Under the pieces are notes generated by a model. The model did no database searches and was not told the origin of the DNA. It was given only the letters and a program-made list of their open reading frames with translations. The position numbers and the translations under genes are program-made. From NCBI RefSeq assembly GCF_900103365.1, contig NZ_LT629703.1, positions 4,712,001 through 4,776,000 on the forward strand: a stretch of 64,000 bases of DNA, read 5' to 3'. This document shows positions 52,699 to 61,776 of this stretch, in pieces; the first letter of the stretch is position 1, and each line of letters opens with the position of its first letter. This stretch comes from Afipia sp. GAS231 (GTDB taxonomy: Bacteria; Pseudomonadota; Alphaproteobacteria; Rhizobiales; Xanthobacteraceae).

Positions 52699-52721
52699 GT
52701 GTGTGCCCCCCTGAGTGCTGC

Positions 52722-52846
52722 CGTCATTCCGGGATGGTCTGAAGGACCAGACCCCAGGGGTGCAATTGCACCCCGGGGAATCTCGAGATTCTCAGATGCG
52801 CAATTGCGCATCATAGTTCGATGCTGCGCATCGCCCCGGAATGACG
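52722..52846. repeat. REP-like palindromic repeat
   Basis: CGTCATTCCGGGATGG at 52722 pairs with CCCCGGAATGACG ending at 52846. The middle holds GGGGTGCAATTGCACCCC, a perfect palindrome, and GATGCGCAATTGCGCATC, another. It separates the NHL and monooxygenase genes. Confidence 0.82.
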
Positions 52847-52855
52847 TTGATGGAT

Positions 52856-54640
52856 TTATGCCGTCACCGCCCTTGGCCCCACGTCCCGCGGCAACAGCCC
52901 TTCCTCGATCGCCTTGATCTGCAGCGCCAGGTGTTTTGAGCCGATGCGGCACTGCGCCAGCCCGCCGGCGATCAGCCACAGGCCGGGCTGGCCGGTGCGC
53001 GTATACATGTTGCGCAATTCCTGCCCGTCGCCAAAACCCCAGATCGTGCCGACGCGCTTCTCCACGCCTTCGCCGAACAGCTTGCGCACCAGTTCTTCCT
53101 GGCGCTTGTAGCCGGTCGCCAGCACCACGAGGTCGGCGGCGACGAGCTCTCCGCTCTTCATTCTGGCGCCATCAGCGACAAACGTGTCGATGTCGGCGAA
53201 CTGCTTCAGCGCGATATCGCCCTTCACGATCAGGTCGGAGCAGCCGACGTTGAAATAATAGCCGCCACCGCGGGTGAGGTATTTGAACTGCCAGCCGGTG
53301 TTGTCCTCGCCGAAATCGAGCTTGAAACCGGCACGCGCCAGGCCGTCGAGCAGGTCCTGATCGAGCTCCCTGGATTTTTGGCAGGTTATCGCATGGCTCT
53401 TGCGCGCGACGGGTAGCGGCATCGAGGTTGCGATCAGGTCGTTATCCTCCAGCGTGCCTTCGTTGTAGGGCGTGTAGACCAGTTGCGCCGAGGGCTCGAT
53501 GCTGACCACCAGGGTCGATGAGCGCTGCACCATGGTGACCTCGGCGCCGCTCGAATGCAGATCCTGCGCGATGTCGTGGCCGCTGTTGCCGGTGCCGACA
53601 ACGATCGCGCGCTTGCCCTTCCAGCTCTCGCCGTCGTCATACTGGCTGGAATGCATCACCTTGCCGGCAAAATCCTTCAGGCCGGATATTTCGGGCACGC
53701 TCGGAATGCCGCTGACGCCGGTCGCCAGCACGACATGGCGCGGATGCATGGTGCGCTGGCTGCCGTCGGCACGACGCAGCGTCACGGTCCAGCGGCCTTC
53801 TTTCTCGTCGTAGTCGCCGCCCTCGAACTCGGTCTCGGTCCAGAAGTTCAGCTCCATGGTTTCGACATAGGATTCGAACCAGTTGGCGAGCTTGTCCTTC
53901 GGGATGTAGGTCGGCCAGTTCGGCGGGAACAGCATGTAAGGCAGGTGGTTGACCTGGACCTGGTTGTGCAGCGTCAGCGCATGGTAGCGCTTGCGCCAGT
54001 TGTCGCCGATCCGCTTCTCGCGATCGACGATCAGCGTATCGACATTCAGTTGCTTCAACCGGGCGGCGATGCTGAGGCCGGATTGGCCGCCACCGATCAC
54101 GAGCACGGTGGGATCGCGATCGGCATAGGCGTTCGATGCCTTGCGCAGATCGAGCCAGTTGGGGCCACGGAAATCGCGCGAGTAGGCGCTGCCGCGCGGG
54201 CGCTGGGCGCCGAGCTGTTCCTCAAAACCTTTCAGCTCGCCGAGCTCGGTGAGCAGCGTCCAGGCCTTCAACTTGCCGTCGGCCGTATCCGGGATCAGCC
54301 GGATGATGCCGTTGCCGCGGCCGACCTCGGTTTCGAATTTGAAGATGGCTTCAATGCAGTCGGTGCCCGCGCGCATCACCCTGCGCGGCGCCCGGCGGTC
54401 GGGATCGATCGCAAAGCCACGCGGCGCTGCGCCGCGTGCGTGCGCCTTGATTTCCGTGAGGATGCCGTCCGCGCCGTTGATGGTCTGGATGTCCCAGCTC
54501 AGCGCCAGCACGTCGCGCCAATGGCTGTCCCGGCAAAACAGTGACGTCAGCAAGCCATCGTCCGGCCTGGTCACCGCCTCTTCGAATTGCGCGAGCCAGT
54601 TGTCGGCCGCCACCGAAATATCGTCGGTCTTGTCGAGCAT
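52856..54640 (-). CDS. Flavin-containing monooxygenase with N-terminal SnoaL-like domain
   Basis: A 594-residue protein. Residues 1-150 resemble an NTF2/SnoaL-like domain; the rest is a class B flavoprotein monooxygenase with FAD motif VLVIGGGQSGLSIAARL, the NADPH motif AIVVGTGNSGHDIAQDL, and LVVLATGYKRQE. It probably N- or S-oxygenates, or acts as a Baeyer-Villiger enzyme on a ketone. The domain arrangement is known in actinobacterial and rhizobial homologues. The DUF2855 gene upstream may be part of the same unit, but a dispersed repeat separates them. Confidence 0.87.
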   Translation of the reverse strand: MLDKTDDISVAADNWLAQFEEAVTRPDDGLLTSLFCRDSHWRDVLALSWDIQTINGADGILTEIKAHARGAAPRGFAIDPDRRAPRRVMRAGTDCIEAIFKFETEVGRGNGIIRLIPDTADGKLKAWTLLTELGELKGFEEQLGAQRPRGSAYSRDFRGPNWLDLRKASNAYADRDPTVLVIGGGQSGLSIAARLKQLNVDTLIVDREKRIGDNWRKRYHALTLHNQVQVNHLPYMLFPPNWPTYIPKDKLANWFESYVETMELNFWTETEFEGGDYDEKEGRWTVTLRRADGSQRTMHPRHVVLATGVSGIPSVPEISGLKDFAGKVMHSSQYDDGESWKGKRAIVVGTGNSGHDIAQDLHSSGAEVTMVQRSSTLVVSIEPSAQLVYTPYNEGTLEDNDLIATSMPLPVARKSHAITCQKSRELDQDLLDGLARAGFKLDFGEDNTGWQFKYLTRGGGYYFNVGCSDLIVKGDIALKQFADIDTFVADGARMKSGELVAADLVVLATGYKRQEELVRKLFGEGVEKRVGTIWGFGDGQELRNMYTRTGQPGLWLIAGGLAQCRIGSKHLALQIKAIEEGLLPRDVGPRAVTA

Positions 54641-54768
54641 GAGCGTTTCTCGTCACCGGCCGTCTGTGCGGCGTTTTCCCTGGCTGCGAGCCTATACCCA
54701 TTCGGGAGCGCGCAGAAAGAGCGTGAGGAGATATCGGTCATACGCTGGCGGTCGATCAAAGCATTTTC

Positions 54769-54820
54769 TTTTGACGCGTTTTCTTAACGCGAACCGGGAT
54801 CCACTTCGCTTGAAAACGCT
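54769..54820 (-). repeat. Dispersed intergenic repeat, copy 3
   Basis: The reverse complement of copies at 1487 and 41590: TTTTGACGCGTTTTCTT, then CGAACCGG, then CCACTTCGCTTGAAAACGCT. It lies between the monooxygenase gene and the 3' end of the DUF2855 gene. Confidence 0.75.
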
Positions 54821-55901
54821 ATGAAAGCGACAGGATATGCCCGAGATTCGGCGGCACGCGGCCGTTGAGGGTATCGAGATAGGCCGTCTGCACCGCGGCC
54901 GGCCCGCGACCCTCGGTCACATCGAGCCACTGATCGAGTTTTGGCGCGAAGCCGGACCATGCGGCGCCGAAGCGCTTGTCGATGCCGCCGGGGCCCCATT
55001 CCTTCGCGCGCTTGCGGATCTGGTCTGGCGCGAAGAACCACGTCGGCTTGGCGCCGGGCAGGGTGGGTTCGTCAGGCGAAACGCCGCGGTGGGTGAGTCC
55101 GACCTGTCCGGAATATTTCATCTGCTCGCCGAAGTGCCGGTGCAACCGTTCGCGCAAGTCGCTATTCCCGGCCATGTCGACGAATGCAACGGGCGAGTCG
55201 GCGGGCACCGACGTAACCTGATCATAGGTCACGACCTCGTCGTAGCAGCCAAGCGATTTGACGAAGGCGGTGTTGCCGGCCGAGGTCAGCCCGATCACCT
55301 TGATGCCCCGCGCGTGCAGGAGATGGGCAAGGCCGAATGCGGTCTTGCTGGAAGCCGACGACAGCATCACGCGTTTGGCGCCATAGTCTTCGTTCTCGGC
55401 GAGGAAGTCGTCGACCAGGAACGACAGCATGAACAGCGGCCGCAGCAGCGCCTGATAGTCGCCCTGCTTGCCCGCGAACGCTGGATCGCCGCTGACGCGG
55501 GCATAGGCGTTGTAGACCGGCGAAACCCCTTGCCGGTGCGCGGCCGCATCGCGCAGGCCGCGCTTGCTGACGTCGGCGGCTTCGATGACCAGATGTGTCG
55601 CCATCGGGAAATAGCCGAACAGGGTTTCGCCCGCAGCGATATCTGGATGTTTCGAGGCGATCACCTCGCCAAATCCCCACACCGGGACGTTGCCGAAATC
55701 CTTTGGCGCCGGAAATAGCTGCCAATACTTGAGCTGATCGCCGAGCACGGCGTAGGTGATGTTGTTGGCGGTCAACGCGAACCGCGTGACCTTGACCAGC
55801 AGCGCCTCATCGGGAAGCGATGCGGCGTCGGGCAGTTGCATCTCGATGATCTTGCTTTGCTGCAGATCGTTGCGGGCGACGACGAAATCGGTGGACTGCA
55901 T
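54819..55901 (-). CDS. DUF2855 family protein
   Basis: A 360-residue protein resembling medium-chain dehydrogenases in its Rossmann part (VMLSSASSKTAFGLAHLLHA followed by KVIGLTSAGNTAFVKSLGCY), but without a typical zinc site; this matches DUF2855, of unknown function. ATG 55901 (MQSTDFVVARND) is the likely start; the frame also opens at 55922. It could act on acyl-CoA or quinone-like substrates, given the ligase next door (inference). Confidence 0.82.
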   Translation of the reverse strand: MQSTDFVVARNDLQQSKIIEMQLPDAASLPDEALLVKVTRFALTANNITYAVLGDQLKYWQLFPAPKDFGNVPVWGFGEVIASKHPDIAAGETLFGYFPMATHLVIEAADVSKRGLRDAAAHRQGVSPVYNAYARVSGDPAFAGKQGDYQALLRPLFMLSFLVDDFLAENEDYGAKRVMLSSASSKTAFGLAHLLHARGIKVIGLTSAGNTAFVKSLGCYDEVVTYDQVTSVPADSPVAFVDMAGNSDLRERLHRHFGEQMKYSGQVGLTHRGVSPDEPTLPGAKPTWFFAPDQIRKRAKEWGPGGIDKRFGAAWSGFAPKLDQWLDVTEGRGPAAVQTAYLDTLNGRVPPNLGHILSLS

Positions 55902-56018
55902 GGCTCTATCCCTGCTCATCATGTGACGCGATCATTGCCCGGTTCGATGACTGCTTTGCAACAGCGAATAGCGTTTCAAACGTTGTTCGTTTCAAACGCT
56001 GTTCGGTTTCCTCTCTTC

Positions 56019-56138
56019 CGTCATTGCGAGGAGCGAAGCGACGAAGCAATCCAGTCTTTCTTCGTGCGGCAAGATGGATTGCTTCGCGGAGCCTGTCATC
56101 GGGCGCGCATTCGCGCGACCCGTTGGCTCGCAATGACG
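56019..56138. repeat. REP-like palindromic repeat, copy 2
   Basis: Begins CGTCATTGCGAGGAGCGAAG and ends CTCGCAATGACG, as at 27873. The inner part differs: an insert with CGGGCGCGCATTCGCGCGAC. It is located just after the end of the acyl-CoA ligase gene read from the right. Confidence 0.8.
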
Positions 56139-56151
56139 TGGAGAGGGCGTC

Positions 56152-57684
56152 TCACACCGCCGCGCGCAGCCCGCCTTCCGCATGCAGATCGCGCAGCTTG
56201 CGCTTGAAGATCTTGCCGCTGGCCTCGCGCGGCAGCGCGTCGAGAAACTGAATGTCCTTTGGCACCTTGAAGTTGGCGAGTTTTCCGCGCAAAAATTCCT
56301 GCACGGCGCGCGGCGAGAGCGAAGCGTTCGTTTCCGGCTCGATGCAGGCGAACAGCCGTTCGCCGAACTCGTCGTCGGGAATGCCGAACACCGCGCAGTC
56401 GCGCACGCCGTCCATGCCGATCAGCGCGTTCTCGATCTCTGCCGGGTAGATGTTGACGCCGCCCGAGATCACCATGTCGCGCTTGCGGTCGCACAGGAAC
56501 AGATAGCCGTCCGCGTCGAGGTAGCCGACGTCGCCGACGCTGATCAAGCCATCGCGCCCGGCCTCGGCGCGCGCCTCGGCCTTGCCGTGATAATCGAAAT
56601 CCGAGGTCGCGACCTGGCGCATGAAGATCTCGCCGGGTTCGTTGACGTCGCACAGTTCGCCGTCGGGGCGGAAAATCTTCACGATGCCGCCTTCGATGGC
56701 GCGGCCGACGGTGCCGGGCTTTGCCAGCGCTTCCTCGGCCGAGTGCCACACCGGAATGCCGGTTTCGGTCGAGCCGAAATATTCGTGAACGACGGTGCCC
56801 CACCAGTCGATCATGGCGCGCTTGACCTGCGGCGGGCAGGGCGCCGCGCCATGCACGATGAAGCGCAGCGACGACAGGTCGTAGCGGCGCTTCACCTCGT
56901 CCGGCAGCCGCAGCAGGCGGACGAACATCGTCGGCACCATGTGCATGTGGGTGACGCGATGGCGCGCGATCAGTTGCAGCATGTCCTCGGGGTCGAAGCG
57001 CGGTTCGAGCACGATGGTGCAGCCGTTGCGGAACGCCAGCATACCGTAGGAGTTCGGCGCCGAATGGTACATCGGGCCGTTCATCAGGATCACCTGGTCG
57101 TCGCCGGCCTTGATGCCGTAGGCGATGGTGCCGACGCGCGCGGAGGCTGCCTGCTGTTCGGGCTGCATCGGCTTGCGGCGCACGCCTTTCGGCAGGCCTG
57201 TCGTGCCCGACGTATAGAACATCGGCGCGCTGCCGATCGCCGGCGTTTGCAATGGGGCGTGGGTGTCGCGCCAGTCGTCCCAGTCGGTCATGCCTTCGGG
57301 GACCCGCGTCAACGGTGTCGCGACGTTGAACGCGGCCGCGATTTCCGGCGGCGTCGTCACCACGAACAGCTTCAAGTGCGGGGGCAGGCCGTCACGAATC
57401 TGCGGCAACAAATCAGCGTGGCAGACCAGGATTTCGGCGCCGCTGTCGGCCAGGATGTAGGCGACCTCTTCCGCCTTCAGGTGCCAGTTGATCGGTACCA
57501 CGGGGCTGCCGAGCGCCGCAGCGGCGCCGGACACCTCGAACAGCGCAAAGTCGTTGCGCAGCATCATGGCGACGGGCGTGCCGCCGCCAAGGCCGATCGC
57601 TCCGAATCCGGTCGCCGCCCGGGCGATGCGGGCTTGAATGTCGGGATAGCTGATGCTGCGGTCGCCGCTGATGATCGATGTCAC
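56152..57684 (-). CDS. Acyl-CoA synthetase (AMP-binding)
   Basis: A 510-residue ANL ligase: AMP motif MFYTSGTTGLPKGVRRK at about residue 165, VHEYFGSTETG, and the hinge DGYLFLCDRKRDMVISGGVN. The catalytic Lys lies in REASGKIFKRKLRD near the C-terminus, so the enzyme looks complete. GTG 57684 is the start, preceded by CCGGGGAGAAC. It is the last gene of the operon with the ABC receptor (21-bp gap) and nitronate monooxygenase, suggesting import and activation of one acid substrate. Confidence 0.9.
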   Translation of the reverse strand: MTSIISGDRSISYPDIQARIARAATGFGAIGLGGGTPVAMMLRNDFALFEVSGAAAALGSPVVPINWHLKAEEVAYILADSGAEILVCHADLLPQIRDGLPPHLKLFVVTTPPEIAAAFNVATPLTRVPEGMTDWDDWRDTHAPLQTPAIGSAPMFYTSGTTGLPKGVRRKPMQPEQQAASARVGTIAYGIKAGDDQVILMNGPMYHSAPNSYGMLAFRNGCTIVLEPRFDPEDMLQLIARHRVTHMHMVPTMFVRLLRLPDEVKRRYDLSSLRFIVHGAAPCPPQVKRAMIDWWGTVVHEYFGSTETGIPVWHSAEEALAKPGTVGRAIEGGIVKIFRPDGELCDVNEPGEIFMRQVATSDFDYHGKAEARAEAGRDGLISVGDVGYLDADGYLFLCDRKRDMVISGGVNIYPAEIENALIGMDGVRDCAVFGIPDDEFGERLFACIEPETNASLSPRAVQEFLRGKLANFKVPKDIQFLDALPREASGKIFKRKLRDLHAEGGLRAAV

Positions 57685-57705
57685 GTTGTTCTCCCCGGCC
57701 TTGGC

Positions 57706-58890
57706 TCAGCGGTCGTCCAGAATTTCGCCGAAGCCGACCCAGCTCTTGCCGTCGAAGCGGCGCAGCCGAAGTTGCTGGAACGGCAGATAGTCGTCGGCAT
57801 CGGTCGACACCGTCATTCCCGGCAGCAGCAACGGCAGCGGCACCTCGCGCAGCGACGCCGCCTGCTTCATGATGTTGTCGCGGCCAAGATCGTCCTTGCA
57901 CGCCGTCAGCACCTTCATCAGCAGGCTGGCATAGTGGTAGCCTGCGGCATAGTTCGAATTGTTGAGGTCGGCGTTCGGCAGATACTGCTTCATGAAGGCG
58001 AAATAATCCTTGACGCCGGCATCGTCGGCCCATTGCGCGTCCATCGCGTCCTTCTGGTTGCTGGACGAGATCAGGCCGACGGCGTTTTCGAGGCCGGCGG
58101 GTTCCAGGAACGAGATCGATGACGCCGAGGTCGGTACGAAGAACAAATCAGGTTTCCAGTTGATTTCGGCCGCACCCTTGATCATCTGCGAGGTGAATTT
58201 TCCGAGCACGACGCCGAACATCACGTTGGCGCCGGAGGCCTTCAGCGTCGCCAGCTGCGAGCTGATGGTCGGCGCGCTGGTCTCGTAGCTGGCTTCCGCC
58301 ACGATCATGGTCGCGGCCTTGTCGCCGAGCGCGCGCTTGAAACCGGCGACATAGTCGCGGCCGAAGTCGTCGTTCTGCGAGAGAATAGCGATCTTGGCGT
58401 CGGGTTTGGTCTGCAGGATATGCTTGGCATAGACCACGCCCTCGGACTGGTAGGCCGCCATGCCCGGCATGGTCCACGGAAAGTTCTTCGGGTCGGCCCA
58501 TTTGGTGGCGCCGCTCAGCACGAACAGTTGCGGCACCTTCTTGCCGTTGAGGTAGCGATGCACGGCGCTGTTGGTCGCGGTTCCCAAGGAGCCGAACATG
58601 ATCTGCACTTCATCCTGCTCGACCAGTTTGCGGGTCTGCTCTACCGTCTTCGGCGGCGAGTAGGCATCATCGAGACTGATGAATTTGATCTTGCGGCCGT
58701 TGACGCCACCGTCGGCGTTGACCTTCTCGAAATAGGCCTGTTCCGCCCGGCCGATGGTGCCGAAGCCCGATAGCGGTCCGCTGTAGGGCAACGTCTGGCC
58801 GATGCGAATTTCGCCCTTGTCCTCGGCGCGGGCTGTCGCGCCCGCCAGAAGAGCGAATGCGAGCGTCACTATGTGCCGCGAGAATTTCAT
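57706..58890 (-). CDS. Branched-chain amino-acid-type ABC substrate-binding protein
   Basis: A 394-residue LivK-like periplasmic receptor. It has a signal peptide (MKFSRHIVTLAFALLAGATA), then GEIRIGQTLPYSGPLSGFGT, IMFGSLGTATNSAVHRYLNG, and IAILSQNDDFGRDYVAGF, as in HAAT-family receptors that bind amino acids, aromatic acids or amides. No Liv permease or ATPase genes are next to it. The flanking ligase suggests an aromatic or fatty acid ligand. ATG 58890 starts the signal peptide; the frame continues far upstream only as a shadow of the next gene. Confidence 0.9.
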   Translation of the reverse strand: MKFSRHIVTLAFALLAGATARAEDKGEIRIGQTLPYSGPLSGFGTIGRAEQAYFEKVNADGGVNGRKIKFISLDDAYSPPKTVEQTRKLVEQDEVQIMFGSLGTATNSAVHRYLNGKKVPQLFVLSGATKWADPKNFPWTMPGMAAYQSEGVVYAKHILQTKPDAKIAILSQNDDFGRDYVAGFKRALGDKAATMIVAEASYETSAPTISSQLATLKASGANVMFGVVLGKFTSQMIKGAAEINWKPDLFFVPTSASSISFLEPAGLENAVGLISSSNQKDAMDAQWADDAGVKDYFAFMKQYLPNADLNNSNYAAGYHYASLLMKVLTACKDDLGRDNIMKQAASLREVPLPLLLPGMTVSTDADDYLPFQQLRLRRFDGKSWVGFGEILDDR

Positions 58891-58943
58891 CGTTCCAGTC
58901 CCTTGGTCTCTGTTTTTCTTGTTGAAGCGAGGTCGCGCCGATT

Positions 58944-59918
58944 TTAAGCTCGCGCCCGCTTCAGGAAGTCGCCGCTGGCGTCGATGAACTCGGCCTTCAT
59001 GCGCTCGACCAGTTCGGAAACCGGCGGAGCGTCGGCGATCTGGCCAATGCCCTGGCCGGAACCCCAGATGTCGCGCCACGCCTTGACCTTCATGTTGCCG
59101 CCGGAGCCGAAATTCATCTTCGACTTGTCGGCGACCGGCAGGTTGTCGGGATCGAGGCCCGCCGCCACGATCGACGGTCCGAGATAGTTGCCGTGCACGC
59201 CGGTGAACAGGTTGGAATAGACGATGTCGTGCGCGGCGTGTTCGATCAGCGCGGCCTTGTAAGCCTGATCGGCGTTGGCTTCGGCGGTCGCGATAAAGCG
59301 GGTGCCGATATAAGCGAGGTCGGCGCCAAGCGCGAGCGCGGAGGCCACGCCAAAACCGTCGGAGATCGCGCCCGACAGCAGGATGGTGCCCTTGAACCAC
59401 TGCTTGACCTCGCGCACCAGCGCGAACGGCGACAGCGTGCCGGCGTGGCCGCCGGCGCCGGCGCAAACCAGAATCAGACCGTCGACGCCCTGTTCGGCGG
59501 CCTTGCGGGCGTGCTTGACGTTGATGACGTCGTGGAACACGACGCCGCCATAGGAATGCGCGGCCTCGACGATTTCCTGCGGCGGGCGCAGCGAGGTGAT
59601 GATGATCGGAACCTGGTGCTTCACACAGGTTTCCATGTCCTTCATCAGCCGGTCGTTGGAGGCGTGGCAGATCTGGTTGACGGCGTAGGGCGCGACCTTC
59701 TTCTCCGGATGCAGCGCCTTGTATTCGCCGAGCTCGTTCTCGATCCGGCTCAGCCATTCGCCGAGCTTTTCGACCGGACGGGCATTGAGCGCCGGGAACG
59801 AGCCGACAATGCCGGCCTTGCACTGGGCGATCACGAGCTCGGGTCCGGAGACGATGAACAGCGGCGATCCGACCACCGGCAGTTCGAGCGTATTCACAAG
59901 CGAAGCGGGCAACGGCAT
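58944..59918 (-). CDS. Nitronate monooxygenase / NPD family FMN oxidoreductase
   Basis: A 324-residue FMN-dependent TIM barrel: ELPVVGSPLFIVSGPELVIA, ILVCAGAGGHAGTLSPFA, LLSGAISDGFGVASALALGA and YIGTRFIATAEA. It is a paralogue of the product at 1578, with the same length. First gene of an operon with the receptor and ligase, divergent from a LysR gene at 60074. It may oxidise a nitronate or another activated carbanion; class assignment by motif only. Confidence 0.9.
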   Translation of the reverse strand: MPLPASLVNTLELPVVGSPLFIVSGPELVIAQCKAGIVGSFPALNARPVEKLGEWLSRIENELGEYKALHPEKKVAPYAVNQICHASNDRLMKDMETCVKHQVPIIITSLRPPQEIVEAAHSYGGVVFHDVINVKHARKAAEQGVDGLILVCAGAGGHAGTLSPFALVREVKQWFKGTILLSGAISDGFGVASALALGADLAYIGTRFIATAEANADQAYKAALIEHAAHDIVYSNLFTGVHGNYLGPSIVAAGLDPDNLPVADKSKMNFGSGGNMKVKAWRDIWGSGQGIGQIADAPPVSELVERMKAEFIDASGDFLKRARA

Positions 59919-60073
59919 GCGGTCTCTCCCTGGGAACGCGGCCCGGGCGGATCCGGAACGCGGCTGTCATGTTGATTGATGCGGTGCATTATAGCGCTGG
60001 ACGGCAAGGCCGGCCTGTCCAATATTGAACAGATGACTATCCAGTTATGAACACGATCCGGCGGGAGAGCACG

Positions 60074-60961
60074 ATGGACTGGGACCTCTGCAAGACCTTC
60101 GTTGCGGTGGCCGAAACCCGCAGCTTCGCGGCGGCGGCGCGCCAGCTCCGCTCCAGCCACCCGACGGTCGGCCGCAAGGTCGCCGAACTGGAAAGCCAGC
60201 TCGGCATTCCCCTGTTCGCACGTTCCAACGATGGGCTGTCGCTGACCTCGCAGGGGCGCAAGTTTCGCGAGCATGTCGAGGCGATGGCGGCGGCGGCGTT
60301 GCGCGCCGAAGCCGCGGTGTCGGCGACCGGCGCGCAGGCCCGCGGCGTGGTCAAGCTGTCGATCGGGGCGACGCTGGCCTCGCACTGGCTGATGCCGCGG
60401 CTCGGGGAGTTCTTACGCGCCCACGACCATATTCAATTGGAGATCATCACCCATCCGTTTCCGGCCAGCGTGCGCCGCCGCGAAGCCGACGTGGTGCTGC
60501 GTCCGGTCGACAGCGGCGAGGAGAACCTGATCGGCCGCCGGATCGGCCGGCTCGGCACCGGCTTCTACGCCTCGCGCGCCTATGCGGCGCGGCGGCCGCT
60601 GCCGGAACGGCGCGACGAGTGGAAAGGGCACAGCGTCATCGGCTTTGCCGACCGCGCCTCGAACGAGCGGCTGGCGCGCTGGAGCGATTTCATCACTCGG
60701 CAGGGAACGGTGGTGCTGCGTTGTTCGTCGCAGGGCGACATGCTGGCGGCGGCGCGCGCCGGGCTCGGGATTTCGGCGCTGTCCTGTTTCGTCGCCGCCG
60801 CCGATCCGGATCTGGTGCGCGTCGCGCCGCAAAAACTCCTCAGCGTGGCCGACCTCTGGCTGCTGGCCCATCCGGACCTGGTCGATCTCCCCGCGGTGCG
60901 CGCGGTGATCGGCTTCGTCACCGCTTGCGCGCGCGAGGACCGGGTGACTTTGAGAGGCTAG
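60074..60961 (+). CDS. LysR family regulator
   Basis: A 295-residue LysR-type protein: MDWDLCKTFVAVAETRSFAA, ARQLRSSHPTVGRKVAELES in the HTH, then a ligand domain beginning with GVVKLSIGATLASHWLMPRL. ATG 60074 with GGGAGAG upstream is chosen over 60047. It is divergent from the monooxygenase/receptor/ligase operon, which it likely controls. Its stop codon falls inside a 15-bp repeat array shared with the convergent AlkA-type gene. Confidence 0.9.
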   Translation: MDWDLCKTFVAVAETRSFAAAARQLRSSHPTVGRKVAELESQLGIPLFARSNDGLSLTSQGRKFREHVEAMAAAALRAEAAVSATGAQARGVVKLSIGATLASHWLMPRLGEFLRAHDHIQLEIITHPFPASVRRREADVVLRPVDSGEENLIGRRIGRLGTGFYASRAYAARRPLPERRDEWKGHSVIGFADRASNERLARWSDFITRQGTVVLRCSSQGDMLAAARAGLGISALSCFVAAADPDLVRVAPQKLLSVADLWLLAHPDLVDLPAVRAVIGFVTACAREDRVTLRG

Positions 60962-61655
60962 GCTTGGCGGGGTTAACTTTGGCGAGGCTAACCTTGGCGG
61001 GACTGACCTTTTCCGTCAGCACGCCCTCGCGCTTCTTCAACACGCGATAGTAACTCCACCACAGATGCGCCGCCGCCCCACGCAGCGGACGCCACGGCTC
61101 CGCCAGCGGCGCCATTTGTTTTGGCGTCGGGCGTGTCGCCAGACCGAGCCCGACCTTGACGGCTTCCTGCACCGCGATGTCGCCGGCCGGCCAGGCGTCG
61201 GCGTGGCGCAGGCAAAACAGCAGATAGACGTCGGCGGTCCACGGCCCGATGCCGTGGAGCGCCGTCAGCGTGTTGTGCGCGGCGTCGGCGTCCTCTTCCG
61301 CCAGCACGTCGAGGTTCAGCCGCTCGGCATCGAGTTCGCGCGCGATGTTCTTCAGCGTCTTGATCTTGGCCCCGGAAAGACCGAGCCGGCCGAGGCGGTC
61401 GGTGCGGGCCTTGCGGATGGCGGAATGATCGAACGGGTCGAACGCCGCCGAGAGCCGGCCCCAGATCGCCGCGGCACTCGCGGTCGAGACCTGCTGGCCG
61501 CAGACGATGTGCGCCAACCCCGCAAACCCCGGCTCGCGCTGCCGCAGCACCGGCATGCCCGTGAGTTCGAGGATCGGCCTCAGCCGCCTGTCCTGCTTGA
61601 CCAGCACGCCAATGGCGTCTTCGAGATCGGCCTGGGTGTTGAGATGGATCGTCAT
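60918..61655 (-). CDS. DNA-3-methyladenine glycosylase (AlkA type)
   Basis: A 245-residue HhH-GPD base-excision glycosylase that removes alkylated purines. Visible: AGLAHIVCGQQVSTASAAAI, the helix-hairpin-helix LHGIGPWTADVYLLF, and the catalytic Asp in WPAGDIAVQEAV. The C-terminus carries an extra basic tail with repeats (V-S/N-P/L-A-K) encoded by 15-bp units. The tail overlaps the 3' end of the LysR gene by 44 bases. E. coli AlkA is longer at the N-terminus; this is the short single-domain form. Confidence 0.9.
   Translation of the reverse strand: MTIHLNTQADLEDAIGVLVKQDRRLRPILELTGMPVLRQREPGFAGLAHIVCGQQVSTASAAAIWGRLSAAFDPFDHSAIRKARTDRLGRLGLSGAKIKTLKNIARELDAERLNLDVLAEEDADAAHNTLTALHGIGPWTADVYLLFCLRHADAWPAGDIAVQEAVKVGLGLATRPTPKQMAPLAEPWRPLRGAAAHLWWSYYRVLKKREGVLTEKVSPAKVSLAKVNPAKPSLSKSPGPRARKR
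60951..61010 (-). repeat. Four 15-bp tandem repeats at convergent gene ends
   Basis: On the minus strand the units are AAG GTC AGT CCC GCC, AAG GTT AGC CTC GCC, AAA GTT AAC CCC GCC and AAG CCT AGC CTC TCA. They encode the Lys-rich tail of the glycosylase, and the last unit contains the LysR stop codon. Confidence 0.88.
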
Positions 61656-61776
61656 TGTTTCCTTCTAGCCGTCATGCGCGGGCGTAGCCGTCAAGGACGG
61701 CGTCGCTTCCGCTTGCCTTTGCCCGCGCATCCATCTCCTATCGTAACAGAGTCCCTGTTCGTGCGAATGCTGCCAG

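Noticed and set aside
59919..60073. Operator for the LysR regulator at 60074
   Set aside because: I looked for a T-N11-A dyad but found no convincing symmetric site, so none is annotated.
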